Source: Faunimonas pinastri
GTDB lineage: Bacteria; Pseudomonadota; Alphaproteobacteria; Rhizobiales; Afifellaceae
Assembly: GCF_900110915.1 (NCBI RefSeq)
Contig: NZ_FOFG01000004.1
Span: forward strand, 1-64,000
Reading direction: 5' to 3'
Length of the DNA: 64,000 bases
Positions 1 to 8,238 of the stretch are shown in pieces. Each line of letters begins with the position of its first letter. The first letter of the stretch is position 1. Made by a program: the position numbers and the translations under genes. The notes under the pieces were generated by a model. The model was not told the origin of the DNA and ran no database searches. It saw only the letters and a list, made by a program, of their open reading frames with translations.

Positions 1-476
1 CGCGCATCGCCGAGATTGGCGTCGCAGGAATAGGAGAAGACGCGGCCGATCTCCTGCCCCAGTTCATGCGCCATGCCGCGAAGCTCGGCGGTGAAAGCCA
101 GCGATCCCCGCCGGACCTCGCCGACATTGCCGGTCCGCATGATCACCGCCTGCCCCGGATCGGCCCAGTTGGCGCGGCGAAGCTCGATCGCCGCATTGTC
201 CCAGAGCCCGGCCAGCAGGTCCGCTTCCGTCAGGCTGTCGGAGGAGAGCGCGCCGTCCACCTCCAGGTCGTCGACGGAGAGCCCCAGCGAGCTCTTCGCC
301 TCCGACGCAGTGAAGCCGCTCGCCGCCGCGTACGCCACCCCATCGACCGTGAGATCGCGGTCGTGGTCGGTGAAGCCCAGCACCACGCCATCGGTGCGCA
401 CCAGCTTCCAGCACCAGCACAGCGTCGTCGCACCGCCGTCGAGATGGGCCTGCAGGCCGGAGGGCAGCGTCTTCAT
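1..476 (-). CDS. Phage tail protein, DUF2163 / GTA gp13-like (partial)
   Basis: The reading frame starts at ATG 476 and stays open to the window edge, giving at least 158 residues. It begins MKTLPSGLQAHLDGG and continues with a GFTDHDRDL segment, which is typical of the DUF2163 family. That family includes gene transfer agent protein gp13, a distal tail or baseplate-hub component. Its start overlaps the stop of the DUF2460 gene by four bases, the same gene order as in gene transfer agents and related siphophages. The C-terminal part lies outside the window. The family call rests on remembered family features and gene order. Confidence 0.75.
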   Translation of the reverse strand, partial: MKTLPSGLQAHLDGGATTLCWCWKLVRTDGVVLGFTDHDRDLTVDGVAYAAASGFTASEAKSSLGLSVDDLEVDGALSSDSLTEADLLAGLWDNAAIELRRANWADPGQAVIMRTGNVGEVRRGSLAFTAELRGMAHELGQEIGRVFSYSCDANLGDA

Positions 477-1102
477 AACCGGATCTCGATCAGTTCGATG
501 TCGGGAAGCGTTCCGGCACGCCAGGAAGCCAGCGTGGCGTCGAGCGTGTCGGAGTTGAAGCGCACAGGCACGTCGAATTCAAAGCCGGCCGTGATCGCGA
601 CGCCGTTTGCGGGCGCGGCATCGAAGGTCAGCAGGCCGGTCGTGGCGTCGACCGTCCAGCCGGAACTCCGATCGCCGCCACCGACGGCGACACTCACACT
701 GCCCGCAACGGGCTTCGTGATCTTGCGCGTCCACGGCGCGAACTTCGCGCCATAGACCTTCACCAGCTGGAAGCTCTTCGTCGCTCCATCGCCGGTGCCG
801 ATCGGCTGATCCAGCGCCGTCGGCTTCTGGCCAGGACGGGTGGACTGGAAGTCGGTGATATCCTTGAACCGGAACCCATAGAGCCGGCCGCGTCGCTCCT
901 CGAAGAACACGTGCAGGTCATAGAGGTCGTCCGCCGTGCGAAGCCCCTTCGTCACGTTGTACTTCCGCCGCGAATTCGACCAGGAGGCGTTCCGCTCTTC
1001 CCGTCCGTCGTTGAGATCGACGATCTCCGTCTTCCGCTCCGGGCCACCGGATGATCCATTCGAGACCCGGAACGGGAACGACACCTCATGAAAGCTTGCC
1101 AT
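473..1102 (-). CDS. Phage tail protein, DUF2460 / GTA gp12-like
   Basis: 209 residues, beginning MASFHEVSFPF. The segments RRKYNV, DLYDLHVFFEERRGRLYGFRFKD and FDVPVRFNSD, shown here only as landmarks, fit DUF2460, the family of gene transfer agent gp12, a distal tail (baseplate) protein. Length is normal for the family. The start overlaps the tape-measure stop by one base and the stop overlaps the next gene by four, so translation is coupled. It probably assembles at the tail tip together with the DUF2163 neighbour. Confidence 0.85.
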   Translation of the reverse strand: MASFHEVSFPFRVSNGSSGGPERKTEIVDLNDGREERNASWSNSRRKYNVTKGLRTADDLYDLHVFFEERRGRLYGFRFKDITDFQSTRPGQKPTALDQPIGTGDGATKSFQLVKVYGAKFAPWTRKITKPVAGSVSVAVGGGDRSSGWTVDATTGLLTFDAAPANGVAITAGFEFDVPVRFNSDTLDATLASWRAGTLPDIELIEIRL

Positions 1103-3717
1103 CAGCGTGCCCGTTGCGCGCCCTGCAGGACCTTGTAGAGCCCGCCGGCGATTTGAGTTTTCGACTTGCGGAACGACTGGGCATCGTTGGCGATGACGGT
1201 CATGTTGAGCGCAGTCTGATTATTGACGTTGGTCCCACCGCTCCGCTGTTGGGCCGAACGGAAGCCGCTGAGGTTCGGGATCACCAGTTCACCCTTCTTC
1301 AGGATCGCCGGCATCTCTCCTGGCTTCAGTCCGGCAATCCCGCCGGAATGATAGCGGGGCGCTCCGGAGAAGACGCCCGACGGAACGGATCGGCGCGGTG
1401 CGCCGCCGCCGACAATGCCGCCCTGGTGATGAACCGAGGCGCTCGTCGTGCTGCTTCCCCCAAGCAGGCCGGAAAACAGACTGGTCAGGATGCCACTGCC
1501 GCCCGAGGTGCCGGTCTTTCCAAAAAGGGTGCTGATCACGTCGTTTTCGGCAAGGTCGAGCAGCTTGCTATCGATGCCGCCGATCACGTCGCTCAGCGCC
1601 TCGGCCCCGGATTTCCCCTCGCGAAGATCGGAAACGAAGGTGCTGAGGGCGCTCTTCGCCGACGAACGCACCTCATCCATGCGGCCGGTGAGTTCCTTGA
1701 GCGCTGCCTGTTGTTTTTGCTGCGCAACGATCTCGTTCGCTCGCGCGGCCGCCAGCTGATCGACCTTCTCCGTGTAGGCGGCCAGGTCGGTGACGCCGGC
1801 CGCCTTGAGCTTGTTCTCCAGGTCCTGCTTCGCCGCCGCCGTTTCCATGGCAACGTTGGAGCGGTTCACCGCGGTGACCTGCAGGCCAACCGCATCCGTC
1901 TCACGGCTGTAGGAGGCCAGGACCTGGTCGGCCTTCTTGGAAAGCTCTTCCTGCTGCTTGACCTGGTCGAGCATGCCGGGCGCCTTGGTCAGCACCCCCG
2001 GCCCATATTGCAGCGTCTCTTTAGAGAAGCTGCCCTTGCCAGCGCTCACGGCCTTCACCTTCGCCGGGCCAGCATTGTAGGCGAGCACAGCCTTCTCGAT
2101 GTCGCCATTGAACATGTCGATCAGCAGGCGAAGATATTTCGCGCCCGCCATGATGCTCTGTGACGGATCCGAGGTGTTGGTCACACCCATGTCGGACGCG
2201 GTCCCGGGCATCAGCTGCATGATGCCACGAGCCCCCGCGGGTGATACGGCATCGTTGTTGAACTTTCCGCGCGTTTCCCACCAGCCGACCGAGGAGAGCA
2301 GATTGGGATCGACGTTGTACTTGTCGCCGGCGGACAGGAACGTCGATCGGTATTGATCCGGCACGTCGGCGACCGAATGAGCATACGGGCTGGACTTCGC
2401 CGCGTACTCCTTGTTGTAGGCGGCGATCTCTTTCGCTTGCGCTTCTTTCAGACGCTCGATCGCGCCCTGAGCGCCCCTGGCGCCCTTGATGAGCCCGGCG
2501 AAGCGTTCATTGATCGCCGCCAGACCGCGTGCATAATCGGTAAGCCCGGCATTCTGCAGGCTGGCATCGGCGGCCTTAAGGGCCTGTGTTGCCGTCTCCG
2601 CAGCCGCGATCCGAGCCGTTCTCTGGCTGCCTTCCAATAATTCGAGAGAGGCTTTTTCCGCGGATCGCGCACTCTGTGCACCCGTGGACGATGATCCCCC
2701 CGCGTGCTGCTGAAGCAGCCCCAATGCGCTCTGCTTCGGGATCAGCGAGTCCCCGATCTTTTCGAGAACCTCCAGGTCCTTTTGAAGACCGGGCGCCTGC
2801 CTGACGATGTCGTCCAGCCGCTGATGGAAGGTCTCGACGGAAGGGATCGCATCATTCTTCAGAGCGTCAATGATCTCCTGCAGGTTGTTCGCCAGCGGCT
2901 TCAGGACCGGATTGTCCGCCATGCCTGACATCTGCAACTGCGTGGAGATCGGGTTGAAGAGCTGGCTCTTCAGCCCATCAACGGATTCCTGCCCGCCCCG
3001 GATCTTACGATTCGTGTCAAGAAGAGGCATGCCGTTGATGGCGTCGCTCATCTTGGTGATGCGGTCGCTCGCGCCATCGGCACTTGTGCCGATGGAGTCC
3101 AGCCACTTGGTGAATTCCTCAGCTTCCTCGCTCGCGTGCGCCGACGAGCTGGCAAGGTAAGACGCACCAGCGGAAAGCACACCGATACCGGCAATGGCCA
3201 GGTTGGCGGGCGTCAGCATAGCGGCAAGCAACGTTCCGAAGCTTGTCACCGAAGCCCCGGCACTGCCACTCCCCATCCCAAACGCTTCGGCCACTTCGCT
3301 TCCCTGCTGGGCAAGGATCGTCATCGGGTTGGCGCCTGCCGAGAGCGAACCGAGGGTGTGATGAAGGGCTGATTGCAGCATCATCACCTGCACACGGCTG
3401 GCGCCGATCGGCTTGCTGATATCGAGGCCGGTTTCCGCCTGTTTGCCGAATGCCGTCATTTCGCTGCGGGTGCGACGGAAGCTCGCCTGGATGCGCGTCG
3501 CCGCACGGTCGGCACTGGTTGCAGCAGCGTCGAAGTTCTTCTCGAAGCCACCAGTTCCGGTCTCGGCCAGAGTGCCCTCCATCTGCCCGAACCGCTTCTC
3601 GATCTGCGCCGCGCGCTGGTTCGTCGTCGCGACGGCGCTCGACATCATCTTCTCGAACTTGTTGATCTGCGCTTCGAGCTGCACGACCAGCCGATCGGTT
3701 TCGGTGCTTGCGGCCAT
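1102..3717 (-). CDS. Tail tape measure protein with lytic transglycosylase domain
   Basis: 871 residues. The N-terminus is coiled-coil rich with a lambda-integrase-independent tail-length motif pattern (TETDRLVVQLEAQ). A hydrophobic stretch lies near residues 155-190. Residues about 440-600 form an SLT/goose-lysozyme-like domain: the catalytic glutamate is in GWWETRG, followed by GARGIMQLMPGTA and AVLAYNAGP. The C-terminus is Gly/Ser rich. It sets tail length and should cut peptidoglycan locally during DNA entry. It lies directly after the tail assembly chaperone pair, as in lambda-like phages, and overlaps the DUF2460 start by one base. Confidence 0.92.
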   Translation of the reverse strand: MAASTETDRLVVQLEAQINKFEKMMSSAVATTNQRAAQIEKRFGQMEGTLAETGTGGFEKNFDAAATSADRAATRIQASFRRTRSEMTAFGKQAETGLDISKPIGASRVQVMMLQSALHHTLGSLSAGANPMTILAQQGSEVAEAFGMGSGSAGASVTSFGTLLAAMLTPANLAIAGIGVLSAGASYLASSSAHASEEAEEFTKWLDSIGTSADGASDRITKMSDAINGMPLLDTNRKIRGGQESVDGLKSQLFNPISTQLQMSGMADNPVLKPLANNLQEIIDALKNDAIPSVETFHQRLDDIVRQAPGLQKDLEVLEKIGDSLIPKQSALGLLQQHAGGSSSTGAQSARSAEKASLELLEGSQRTARIAAAETATQALKAADASLQNAGLTDYARGLAAINERFAGLIKGARGAQGAIERLKEAQAKEIAAYNKEYAAKSSPYAHSVADVPDQYRSTFLSAGDKYNVDPNLLSSVGWWETRGKFNNDAVSPAGARGIMQLMPGTASDMGVTNTSDPSQSIMAGAKYLRLLIDMFNGDIEKAVLAYNAGPAKVKAVSAGKGSFSKETLQYGPGVLTKAPGMLDQVKQQEELSKKADQVLASYSRETDAVGLQVTAVNRSNVAMETAAAKQDLENKLKAAGVTDLAAYTEKVDQLAAARANEIVAQQKQQAALKELTGRMDEVRSSAKSALSTFVSDLREGKSGAEALSDVIGGIDSKLLDLAENDVISTLFGKTGTSGGSGILTSLFSGLLGGSSTTSASVHHQGGIVGGGAPRRSVPSGVFSGAPRYHSGGIAGLKPGEMPAILKKGELVIPNLSGFRSAQQRSGGTNVNNQTALNMTVIANDAQSFRKSKTQIAGGLYKVLQGAQRAR

Positions 3718-4289
3718 TCAAAACCTCACTGCGCTGTTGGCGATGATTGCCGCCTCGAATTCTTCGTCGGTCGGCGCTTCCGTCCGCGCACCACCATTGG
3801 CAGCGAGGTAGCCGTCGACCAGCGCCGAGAACTCCCAGAGGGACATCCGGTCGATCTGTTCCGGAGCGAAGCCTAGGGCGCCTCCGGTTCCGTAGAAGGC
3901 GGCGAAGCGGAACCGTCCGTCGGGGAGGGCTTCGTCTCCCCCTGCTCCGCCGCCTGCGGTTTTCCCACGGGCTCCTCCGGGCTTCCCATGATGGCGGCGC
4001 CGATGATAGCCTGCGCCACGGGAACGCTCTCCAGCAAGGGTCGCTCGTCGACGTAGCGGGCGACAAGCACGAGAGCCTCGGTCGGGCGAAGCGCACCGCC
4101 GCCGATCAAACCGAGGCGGATCGTCTCGCGGACTTCGTCGATCCGCCAAATGCCCGTCATCAACCGGTTGAGGACCTCGTATGGTCCGGCATTGCACTTG
4201 TCCTGGAGTTCCCGCAGTTCGCCGATGCCGAGCCGGAACCGGTGCTCGGAATCACCCCAAGGAAAGACGACCTCTCCATGCCGGCTCAT
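3718..4289 (-). CDS. Tail assembly chaperone, predicted -1 frameshift fusion (GT-like)
   Basis: Predicted product of a -1 ribosomal frameshift at the G GGA AAA heptamer. Residues 1-110 come from the upstream frame (4289 down to 3960), then reading resumes one base back at 3960 and runs 80 more residues to the stop at 3718. The downstream part contains FRFAAFYGTGGALGFAPEQI and MSLWEFSALVDGYLAANGG, typical of the small tail assembly chaperone that follows gp10 in gene transfer agents (rcc01693 family). It has no convincing start of its own. A gpG/gpGT pair just before the tape measure gene is the classic arrangement. The shift itself is inferred. Confidence 0.75.
3873..4289 (-). CDS. Tail assembly chaperone, unshifted product (gpG-like, GTA family)
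   Basis: 138 residues, beginning MSRHGEVVFPWGD, with LGIGELRELQDKCNAGPYEV and a Pro/Ser/Glu-rich tail after the slippery site. It fits the gene transfer agent family of tail tube assembly chaperones (phage tail chaperone, GTA gp10 region). Its start overlaps the tail tube stop by one base. It should coat the tape measure protein while the tail tube polymerises. The final 28 residues are low-complexity, as expected for the no-shift ending of a gpG-like protein. Confidence 0.8.
   Translation of the reverse strand: MSRHGEVVFPWGDSEHRFRLGIGELRELQDKCNAGPYEVLNRLMTGIWRIDEVRETIRLGLIGGGALRPTEALVLVARYVDERPLLESVPVAQAIIGAAIMGSPEEPVGKPQAAEQGETKPSPTDGSASPPSTEPEAP
3960..3966 (-). promoter_or_regulatory. Slippery heptamer for -1 frameshifting (GGGAAAA)
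   Basis: On the minus strand the chaperone frame reads G GGA AAA, matching the X XXY YYZ rule and close to the GGGAAAG site of lambda G/T. The -1 frame is open from here to 3718 and encodes the expected second chaperone domain. About 18 bases downstream GGGGAG and CTCCCC can pair around an 8-base loop and may act as a stimulator. Confidence 0.75.
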
Positions 4290-4732
4290 CAGACGACCGG
4301 GGCCGCGGTAAAGGCGCCGACCTCGCCGTCGGACTTCAGCGTGAGCGACACCGTCGCCTTCGATCCACGATCGCCGGTGATCGACCACTCCGTCAGCTTG
4401 AACTCGCCGCTCCAGTATCCCTTGTCGGCAACCCAGACCTGGATCGTCTTGGCATCGTCGCTGCGGAACCAGGTATCCCAGAACGCGATATCGGAAGTGT
4501 CGAGCTTGCCGGCGCCGGTGATCGTGGCGTTCAGCCCGTCCTTGGTTGTCTGGTTCCAGCCCGGCGCTTCTGGAGCATCGCAATCCGGCACCACGTCATC
4601 GTTCGAGGTCGACCCCCACTGAATGCCACGCTCGGCATTGATCAGGCAGGGATGCACGAAGACCTGCGGCGATGCGCCGTCGCCGACTTTGATCAGGAGC
4701 CGCGTGCCGCTGATCGTCGAGGGACTCGTCAT
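4289..4732 (-). CDS. Major tail tube protein
   Basis: 147 residues, beginning MTSPSTISGTRLLIKVGDG. It has the beta-rich composition of siphophage and GTA tail tube proteins, including a segment ending in WSITGDRGSKATVSLTLKSDG near the C-terminus. Its position between the DUF3168 tail-terminator-like gene and the assembly chaperones is where the tube gene is expected. A strong Shine-Dalgarno (AGGAGA) precedes the ATG, consistent with a highly made structural protein. The call rests on position and fold-like pattern more than on a single diagnostic motif. Confidence 0.8.
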   Translation of the reverse strand: MTSPSTISGTRLLIKVGDGASPQVFVHPCLINAERGIQWGSTSNDDVVPDCDAPEAPGWNQTTKDGLNATITGAGKLDTSDIAFWDTWFRSDDAKTIQVWVADKGYWSGEFKLTEWSITGDRGSKATVSLTLKSDGEVGAFTAAPVV

Positions 4733-4768
4733 GGATATATCTCCTGTAGGAAATCCGCGCTCGGCGGA

Positions 4769-5173
4769 TCAGAGGGGTTCGACCAGATACCGGAAGGTCA
4801 GGACGCCATGGGCGGTAAGCCCGTCGCCGGGATCGGTGAGATAGTGGGACCGGTAGAACTGCCCCACGATGGTGGCGAAGCCCTCCATCGGGATCGGGCC
4901 TCCAAGCGCCGCACGCACCGCGCCGCCGATCGACTTCGCTTCGACCTTGCCGGGGCGGCGCGACCAGACATGCACGTCGACAAAGATCTCGGAGCCGTCC
5001 GAGCATCCGTCGCCGTCATCGTTCACCTGGTCCTCGCCGATGACGACATAGGGAAAGCTCTTCTGCTCCGGCACGCTGTCATAGACACGGCCGCTGATCA
5101 GGGCGACCAGCGACGCCGACGCGGTCAGTTGCTCGTAGACCGCCTTCTGGACGGCCAGCGCCGGATCGCTCAT
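4769..5173 (-). CDS. Tail terminator-like protein, DUF3168
   Basis: 134 residues. The order of elements fits DUF3168: an N-terminal helix (LAVQKAVYEQLTASASLVAL), then GRVYDSVPEQKSFPYVVIGE, HVWSR, and a C-terminal FRYLVE strand. Members of this family cap the tail tube and join it to the head in HK97-like and GTA particles. The start overlaps the gp10-like gene by four bases. A short stem (ATCCGC/GCGGAT, 4753-4769) overlaps its stop and lies ahead of the tail tube ribosome site. Confidence 0.85.
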   Translation of the reverse strand: MSDPALAVQKAVYEQLTASASLVALISGRVYDSVPEQKSFPYVVIGEDQVNDDGDGCSDGSEIFVDVHVWSRRPGKVEAKSIGGAVRAALGGPIPMEGFATIVGQFYRSHYLTDPGDGLTAHGVLTFRYLVEPL

Positions 5174-5589
5174 GTCCCCGCCGCCCCGTCCTTGATCGCC
5201 TTGCGCATGGCGCGCGTAACCCGGCTCTTGAAGCGCTTCTTGTTGGCCCGATACGAGGGATAGAAGAACGGCTCTGCGGCCATCTTCTCCGTGCCGAACT
5301 CGACAGCCAGCGCGTAATCGTAGGTCACCCCGGCGCCTTCCCGGACCGGCCGGGTCGTCGTCGGCCCACCCGCCTGCACCTGGTAGCCGAGGTAGCCCTT
5401 CTCCTCGCTCAATTCCGTGGCTGTGATGCTGTCACGCAGCACACCCTTATCGACCACCACGAGGCGCTTCTGCAGCAGGACCAGTTCGTCGGCATTCTGA
5501 GCAAGAGCGGCCTTCGTGGCTTCCTTTACCCTGGCAGGCAGCGCTTGCAGCACCTTCGCCAGGCGCTCGCGGTTCCGGACCTTCGCCAT
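5170..5589 (-). CDS. HK97 gp10-like head-tail joining protein
   Basis: 139 residues from ATG 5589 (MAKVRNRERLAKV). The segment YDYALAVEFGTEKMAAEPFFYPSYR carries the AxxvEfGT...P.PF.RPA pattern of the HK97 gp10 / phage morphogenesis family, a neck component between head closure and tail terminator. Earlier in-frame starts exist, but this ATG overlaps the preceding stop by one base, matching the coupling seen along the whole operon. Confidence 0.88.
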   Translation of the reverse strand: MAKVRNRERLAKVLQALPARVKEATKAALAQNADELVLLQKRLVVVDKGVLRDSITATELSEEKGYLGYQVQAGGPTTTRPVREGAGVTYDYALAVEFGTEKMAAEPFFYPSYRANKKRFKSRVTRAMRKAIKDGAAGT

Positions 5590-5942
5590 CAGCTCGCCAC
5601 TCCCGCCTTGCAGGTCAGCGTGATCCACTGCCGGCGGCCTTCCATGTCCTCGGCCGTCTGGATCGCGAACTCGCGCTCCGAGCCATCATCGCGGAGGTGG
5701 ATTGCACGCCAGTCAGCGGTGATGGCGCGCGTCTTCTCGTCGAACCGCAGCACGATCGTTGCCGGCTGAACGCCCTCCAGGCGGCTCGCGAGAACTTCCT
5801 CGCCGCCCCGCATCATCTGCACGGCCGCGCGGCGCTCGAATTGAGCCTGCCAGGCCGAGACGGAATTGCCGAACCCGTCCTTTTGCGGCGTGCGCCTCTC
5901 CAGGCGCACACGCTCACGAAGCTGTCCGGACGTTATCGGCAT
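5589..5942 (-). CDS. Phage head closure / head-tail adaptor protein
   Basis: 117 residues from ATG 5942 (MPITSGQLRERVRLERRTP). The start MxxGxLRxRVxLER, followed by DGFGN and a central WQAQFERRAAVQ, is the hallmark of the SPP1 gp16-like head-tail adaptor family (GTA gp7-region equivalent). It closes the portal after packaging and provides the tail docking surface. It overlaps the preceding 65-residue gene by 29 bases and the gp10-like gene by one base. Confidence 0.9.
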   Translation of the reverse strand: MPITSGQLRERVRLERRTPQKDGFGNSVSAWQAQFERRAAVQMMRGGEEVLASRLEGVQPATIVLRFDEKTRAITADWRAIHLRDDGSEREFAIQTAEDMEGRRQWITLTCKAGVAS

Positions 5943-6111
5943 CGGGCTTCTCCTCGCGATCGACGCGCTTGCCGCAAACGGACGCTTCGGCCGCATCGGC
6001 GCAGGCGCGGCTCACCAGCTCCGTCGTGCCCGCCGGATAGTGGATCGTGATCCGGCCGCCGCGTCCCGGCACGTGCCACGGGAAGTCGCGCGTGAAGGCG
6101 ATGCGCGGCAT
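5914..6111 (-). CDS. Small phage neck-region protein, unknown function
   Basis: 65 residues, beginning MPRIAFTRDFPWHVPGRGG followed by RITIHYPAGTTELVSRACAD. Small proteins of this kind (FTRDF...rvt..YpaG....v...cA..A) commonly sit between the connector and head-closure genes of alphaproteobacterial siphophages. No catalytic motif is visible. Start and stop overlap both neighbours, so it is probably translated as part of the head-to-tail module. The function is unknown. Confidence 0.75.
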   Translation of the reverse strand: MPRIAFTRDFPWHVPGRGGRITIHYPAGTTELVSRACADAAEASVCGKRVDREEKPDADNVRTAS

Positions 6112-6689
6112 CAGAGCGCCCAGACCCGGAAGGGTGCGAGAAGCGCCTGTACGCCGAGGGGCATCTCGGTGATGACGCTGTTGCCGACCGCGACGGCTTC
6201 CCGGTTCATGTACCAGTGCCCGAGCATCAGCAGGATAGCCTGCTTGATCGGTGCCGGCACGTCCTCATAGCCGGCGGTGTAGCGGATACGGACCGTTTCC
6301 GGCCCGTGATGGGCCTCCGGCCAACTCTGCCAGAAATCATGCACGAGGCGTGGAGAATCGGTGCCGATGAGACGCCGATCCGCGGCGTCCATCACCTGCT
6401 CTGTGCCGCTTCGATCGCGGTAACGGATCTCATCGACGGAAATGATCGGCGGATAGGGCAATTCGATGCCGGTGCTGCAGTGATACGGGAAGGTGTCAAG
6501 CCGCAGCTCCAGCACCTGCTTGCCGATTGCCCTCCCCAGCCATCCGGCTGGGCCATCGATCGATCCTGCCGCCGCTGCCAGATAGGCTGCGATGCTCAGA
6601 TCGTCGTCGCCGGACTCCACGCGAAGATGACGCTTCGCCTCATCCAGCGTGACCACCTCCTCTGGTGGAGCGATGACAGCGACCTGCAT
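6111..6689 (-). CDS. Head-tail connector protein (gp6 / phiE125 gp8-like)
   Basis: 192 residues from ATG 6689. The N-terminus (VVTLDEAKRHLRVESGDDD) followed by a helix and the segment FPYHCSTGIELPYPPIISV match the gp6-like connector family, which forms a ring below the portal. The C-terminal PAPIKQAILLMLGHWYMNREA is also typical. A GTG at 6692 is in frame just upstream. I prefer the ATG because it overlaps the upstream stop as TGATG. Length is normal. Confidence 0.88.
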   Translation of the reverse strand: MQVAVIAPPEEVVTLDEAKRHLRVESGDDDLSIAAYLAAAAGSIDGPAGWLGRAIGKQVLELRLDTFPYHCSTGIELPYPPIISVDEIRYRDRSGTEQVMDAADRRLIGTDSPRLVHDFWQSWPEAHHGPETVRIRYTAGYEDVPAPIKQAILLMLGHWYMNREAVAVGNSVITEMPLGVQALLAPFRVWAL

Positions 6690-6907
6690 CACTTCGACCC
6701 GGACGGCTTTGCAGCCTTGTTCTTCGGCTCCGGCGTCATCTTGTTCTGCGGCAACGGCGCCAATTTCTCCCCCATGTCGCCGATCAAGCCGCTGCGCCGA
6801 AGCTCACGCGCCCTGGCTTCTGAAAGCAAAACCCCGCTACCACGCTTCACATAACCGTCCTCGCCTTCAGGAGCGGCGAAGCCCTTCAGAGCTGCATATT
6901 CGCGCAT
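6689..6907 (-). CDS. Small phage protein after capsid, unknown function
   Basis: 72 residues, beginning MREYAALKGFAAPEGEDG, with a central helix (LSEARARELRRSGLIG) and a Lys/Pro-rich C-terminus (PEPKNKAAKPSG). Short genes at this spot between capsid and connector are frequent, but I do not recognise this one. It starts 60 bases after the capsid stop, downstream of a stem-loop, and overlaps the connector start by one base. It could be a small decoration or neck protein. That is only a guess from position. Confidence 0.65.
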   Translation of the reverse strand: MREYAALKGFAAPEGEDGYVKRGSGVLLSEARARELRRSGLIGDMGEKLAPLPQNKMTPEPKNKAAKPSGSK

Positions 6908-6928
6908 GGATGATCTCCGGCATCAGGA

Positions 6929-6950
6929 GGAGCCGGCGAGTGCCGGCTCC
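6929..6950 (-). promoter_or_regulatory. Stem-loop between capsid and downstream head genes
   Basis: GGAGCCGGC and GCCGGCTCC form a perfect 9-base-pair stem with a 4-base loop, 18 bases after the capsid stop codon. No T tract follows on the minus strand, so it is more likely an mRNA-stabilising or partial terminating hairpin that keeps capsid mRNA more abundant than connector mRNA. It is also close to the start of the next gene. Confidence 0.55.
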
Positions 6951-6967
6951 GGTTCTCGGTTAAGTGC

Positions 6968-8227
6968 TCAGCCGGTGACCGGCGCGGCGAACTCGCCATG
7001 CACGAAGCTGGCGGGACGGAAGACCGCGAGGCCGAGCCGCTCCTCCGCTCGGATCGTCACCATGTTCTTGACGAAATTATCCCCATCCTCGGTCGAGACC
7101 TGGACGTTGGCCTCCTCGCGGTCGAAGACCTGCGCCGCCATGTTGAAGGCGCCGACCATGAACTCGCCCAGGGGCATCGCATTGGTGTCGACGACAGGGA
7201 TGCCCCAGAGGTTCTGCCCGTTGTTCACGATCGGATTGGACCAGATGTAGTTCCCGTCGGCGTTCTTCAGGGTCTCGATGTCGGTCCAGTCCACCGGGTT
7301 CATGACGATGCCGCTGGCCCTGTATTCACCGATGCGGACCTGCAGCATCGCACGACGGATCGTGTCGATCGCCGTGTCGCCGGCCCGGCGAAGGGCATCG
7401 TTGAACACGGTCGCCTGCGGGATCAGGCCAAGCAGGTTCTGCCCCGTGCCATCACCGGCGAGGAGCTGCTGCTCTTCGACGTACATCAGACCATAGCGCA
7501 GGCGGCCGTCGACATAGGACTGGAGCGCCGGCACGTCCGCCAGGACCTGCACGGAGGCCTTGATCCAATGGGCAATAGTCCGCACCACGGTCGTCTTCAG
7601 CTCGAATGCCAGATCCGACTGCGGCTTCAGCGCGCCTTCGGCGACCGTCGCCGCCATGTTCTGGAAGCCGCTTTCCTGCACATACTCGATCGACGGCGAT
7701 GCCGTGCGGCCGGGCATGATCAAGTCGCGGATCGTCATCGGCCGATCGGGCGGCGCGATGATGCCGGGCAGGCGGTTCGGCGTAATTGCCGCGCCGATGC
7801 CCCCCGTGCCGGTCGTGCCGCTGTTCAGGTTCGTCACGGCTTTCAGCGCCATGCGAGCCGTGCCACGGCCCTTGGCGACAAGCGACTTGAAGTCCTCGTT
7901 ATCGGTGAACTGCTCACCGATCGACTTTTGTGCCTGGCCGCCACCGGCACCTGCCCGACGCGCCATCTTCTGCTCGACTTCCATCAGCCGCGCCTGGAGG
8001 TCGGAACCTTCCTTGGCGAGCTTCTCCAAGCCACCCTTCGTGTCGTCGAGGACCTTGCCGTGTTCCTTAATCTCGGCAGTCGCCTTTTCAGCGAAGGCCT
8101 TGATCTCGGCATCGCGCTGGTTCAGCGCATCGAGCACCTGCTTGAACTCGACGCGATCGGCCGCGGGATCGCCCTGGCCGGCATCTTTGCGCGCGAACTG
8201 GCCGCGCTGGTATTCGAACGGCTTCAT
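6968..8227 (-). CDS. Major capsid protein, HK97 fold
   Basis: 419 residues. Residues about 25-95 are a charged coiled coil (the delta/scaffold domain normally removed by the protease). The mature part starts near residue 105 and shows family landmarks: TGGIGAAITPNRLPGIIAPP, EGALKPQSDL, WIKASVQVLADVP, LLAGDGTGQNLLGL and GIVMNPVDWTDIETLK. The scaffold being part of the capsid protein agrees with the absence of a separate scaffold gene and with the prohead protease directly upstream. The ATG is preceded by a GGAG ribosome site. Confidence 0.95.
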   Translation of the reverse strand: MKPFEYQRGQFARKDAGQGDPAADRVEFKQVLDALNQRDAEIKAFAEKATAEIKEHGKVLDDTKGGLEKLAKEGSDLQARLMEVEQKMARRAGAGGGQAQKSIGEQFTDNEDFKSLVAKGRGTARMALKAVTNLNSGTTGTGGIGAAITPNRLPGIIAPPDRPMTIRDLIMPGRTASPSIEYVQESGFQNMAATVAEGALKPQSDLAFELKTTVVRTIAHWIKASVQVLADVPALQSYVDGRLRYGLMYVEEQQLLAGDGTGQNLLGLIPQATVFNDALRRAGDTAIDTIRRAMLQVRIGEYRASGIVMNPVDWTDIETLKNADGNYIWSNPIVNNGQNLWGIPVVDTNAMPLGEFMVGAFNMAAQVFDREEANVQVSTEDGDNFVKNMVTIRAEERLGLAVFRPASFVHGEFAAPVTG

Positions 8228-8238
8228 GGCCGTGTCTC

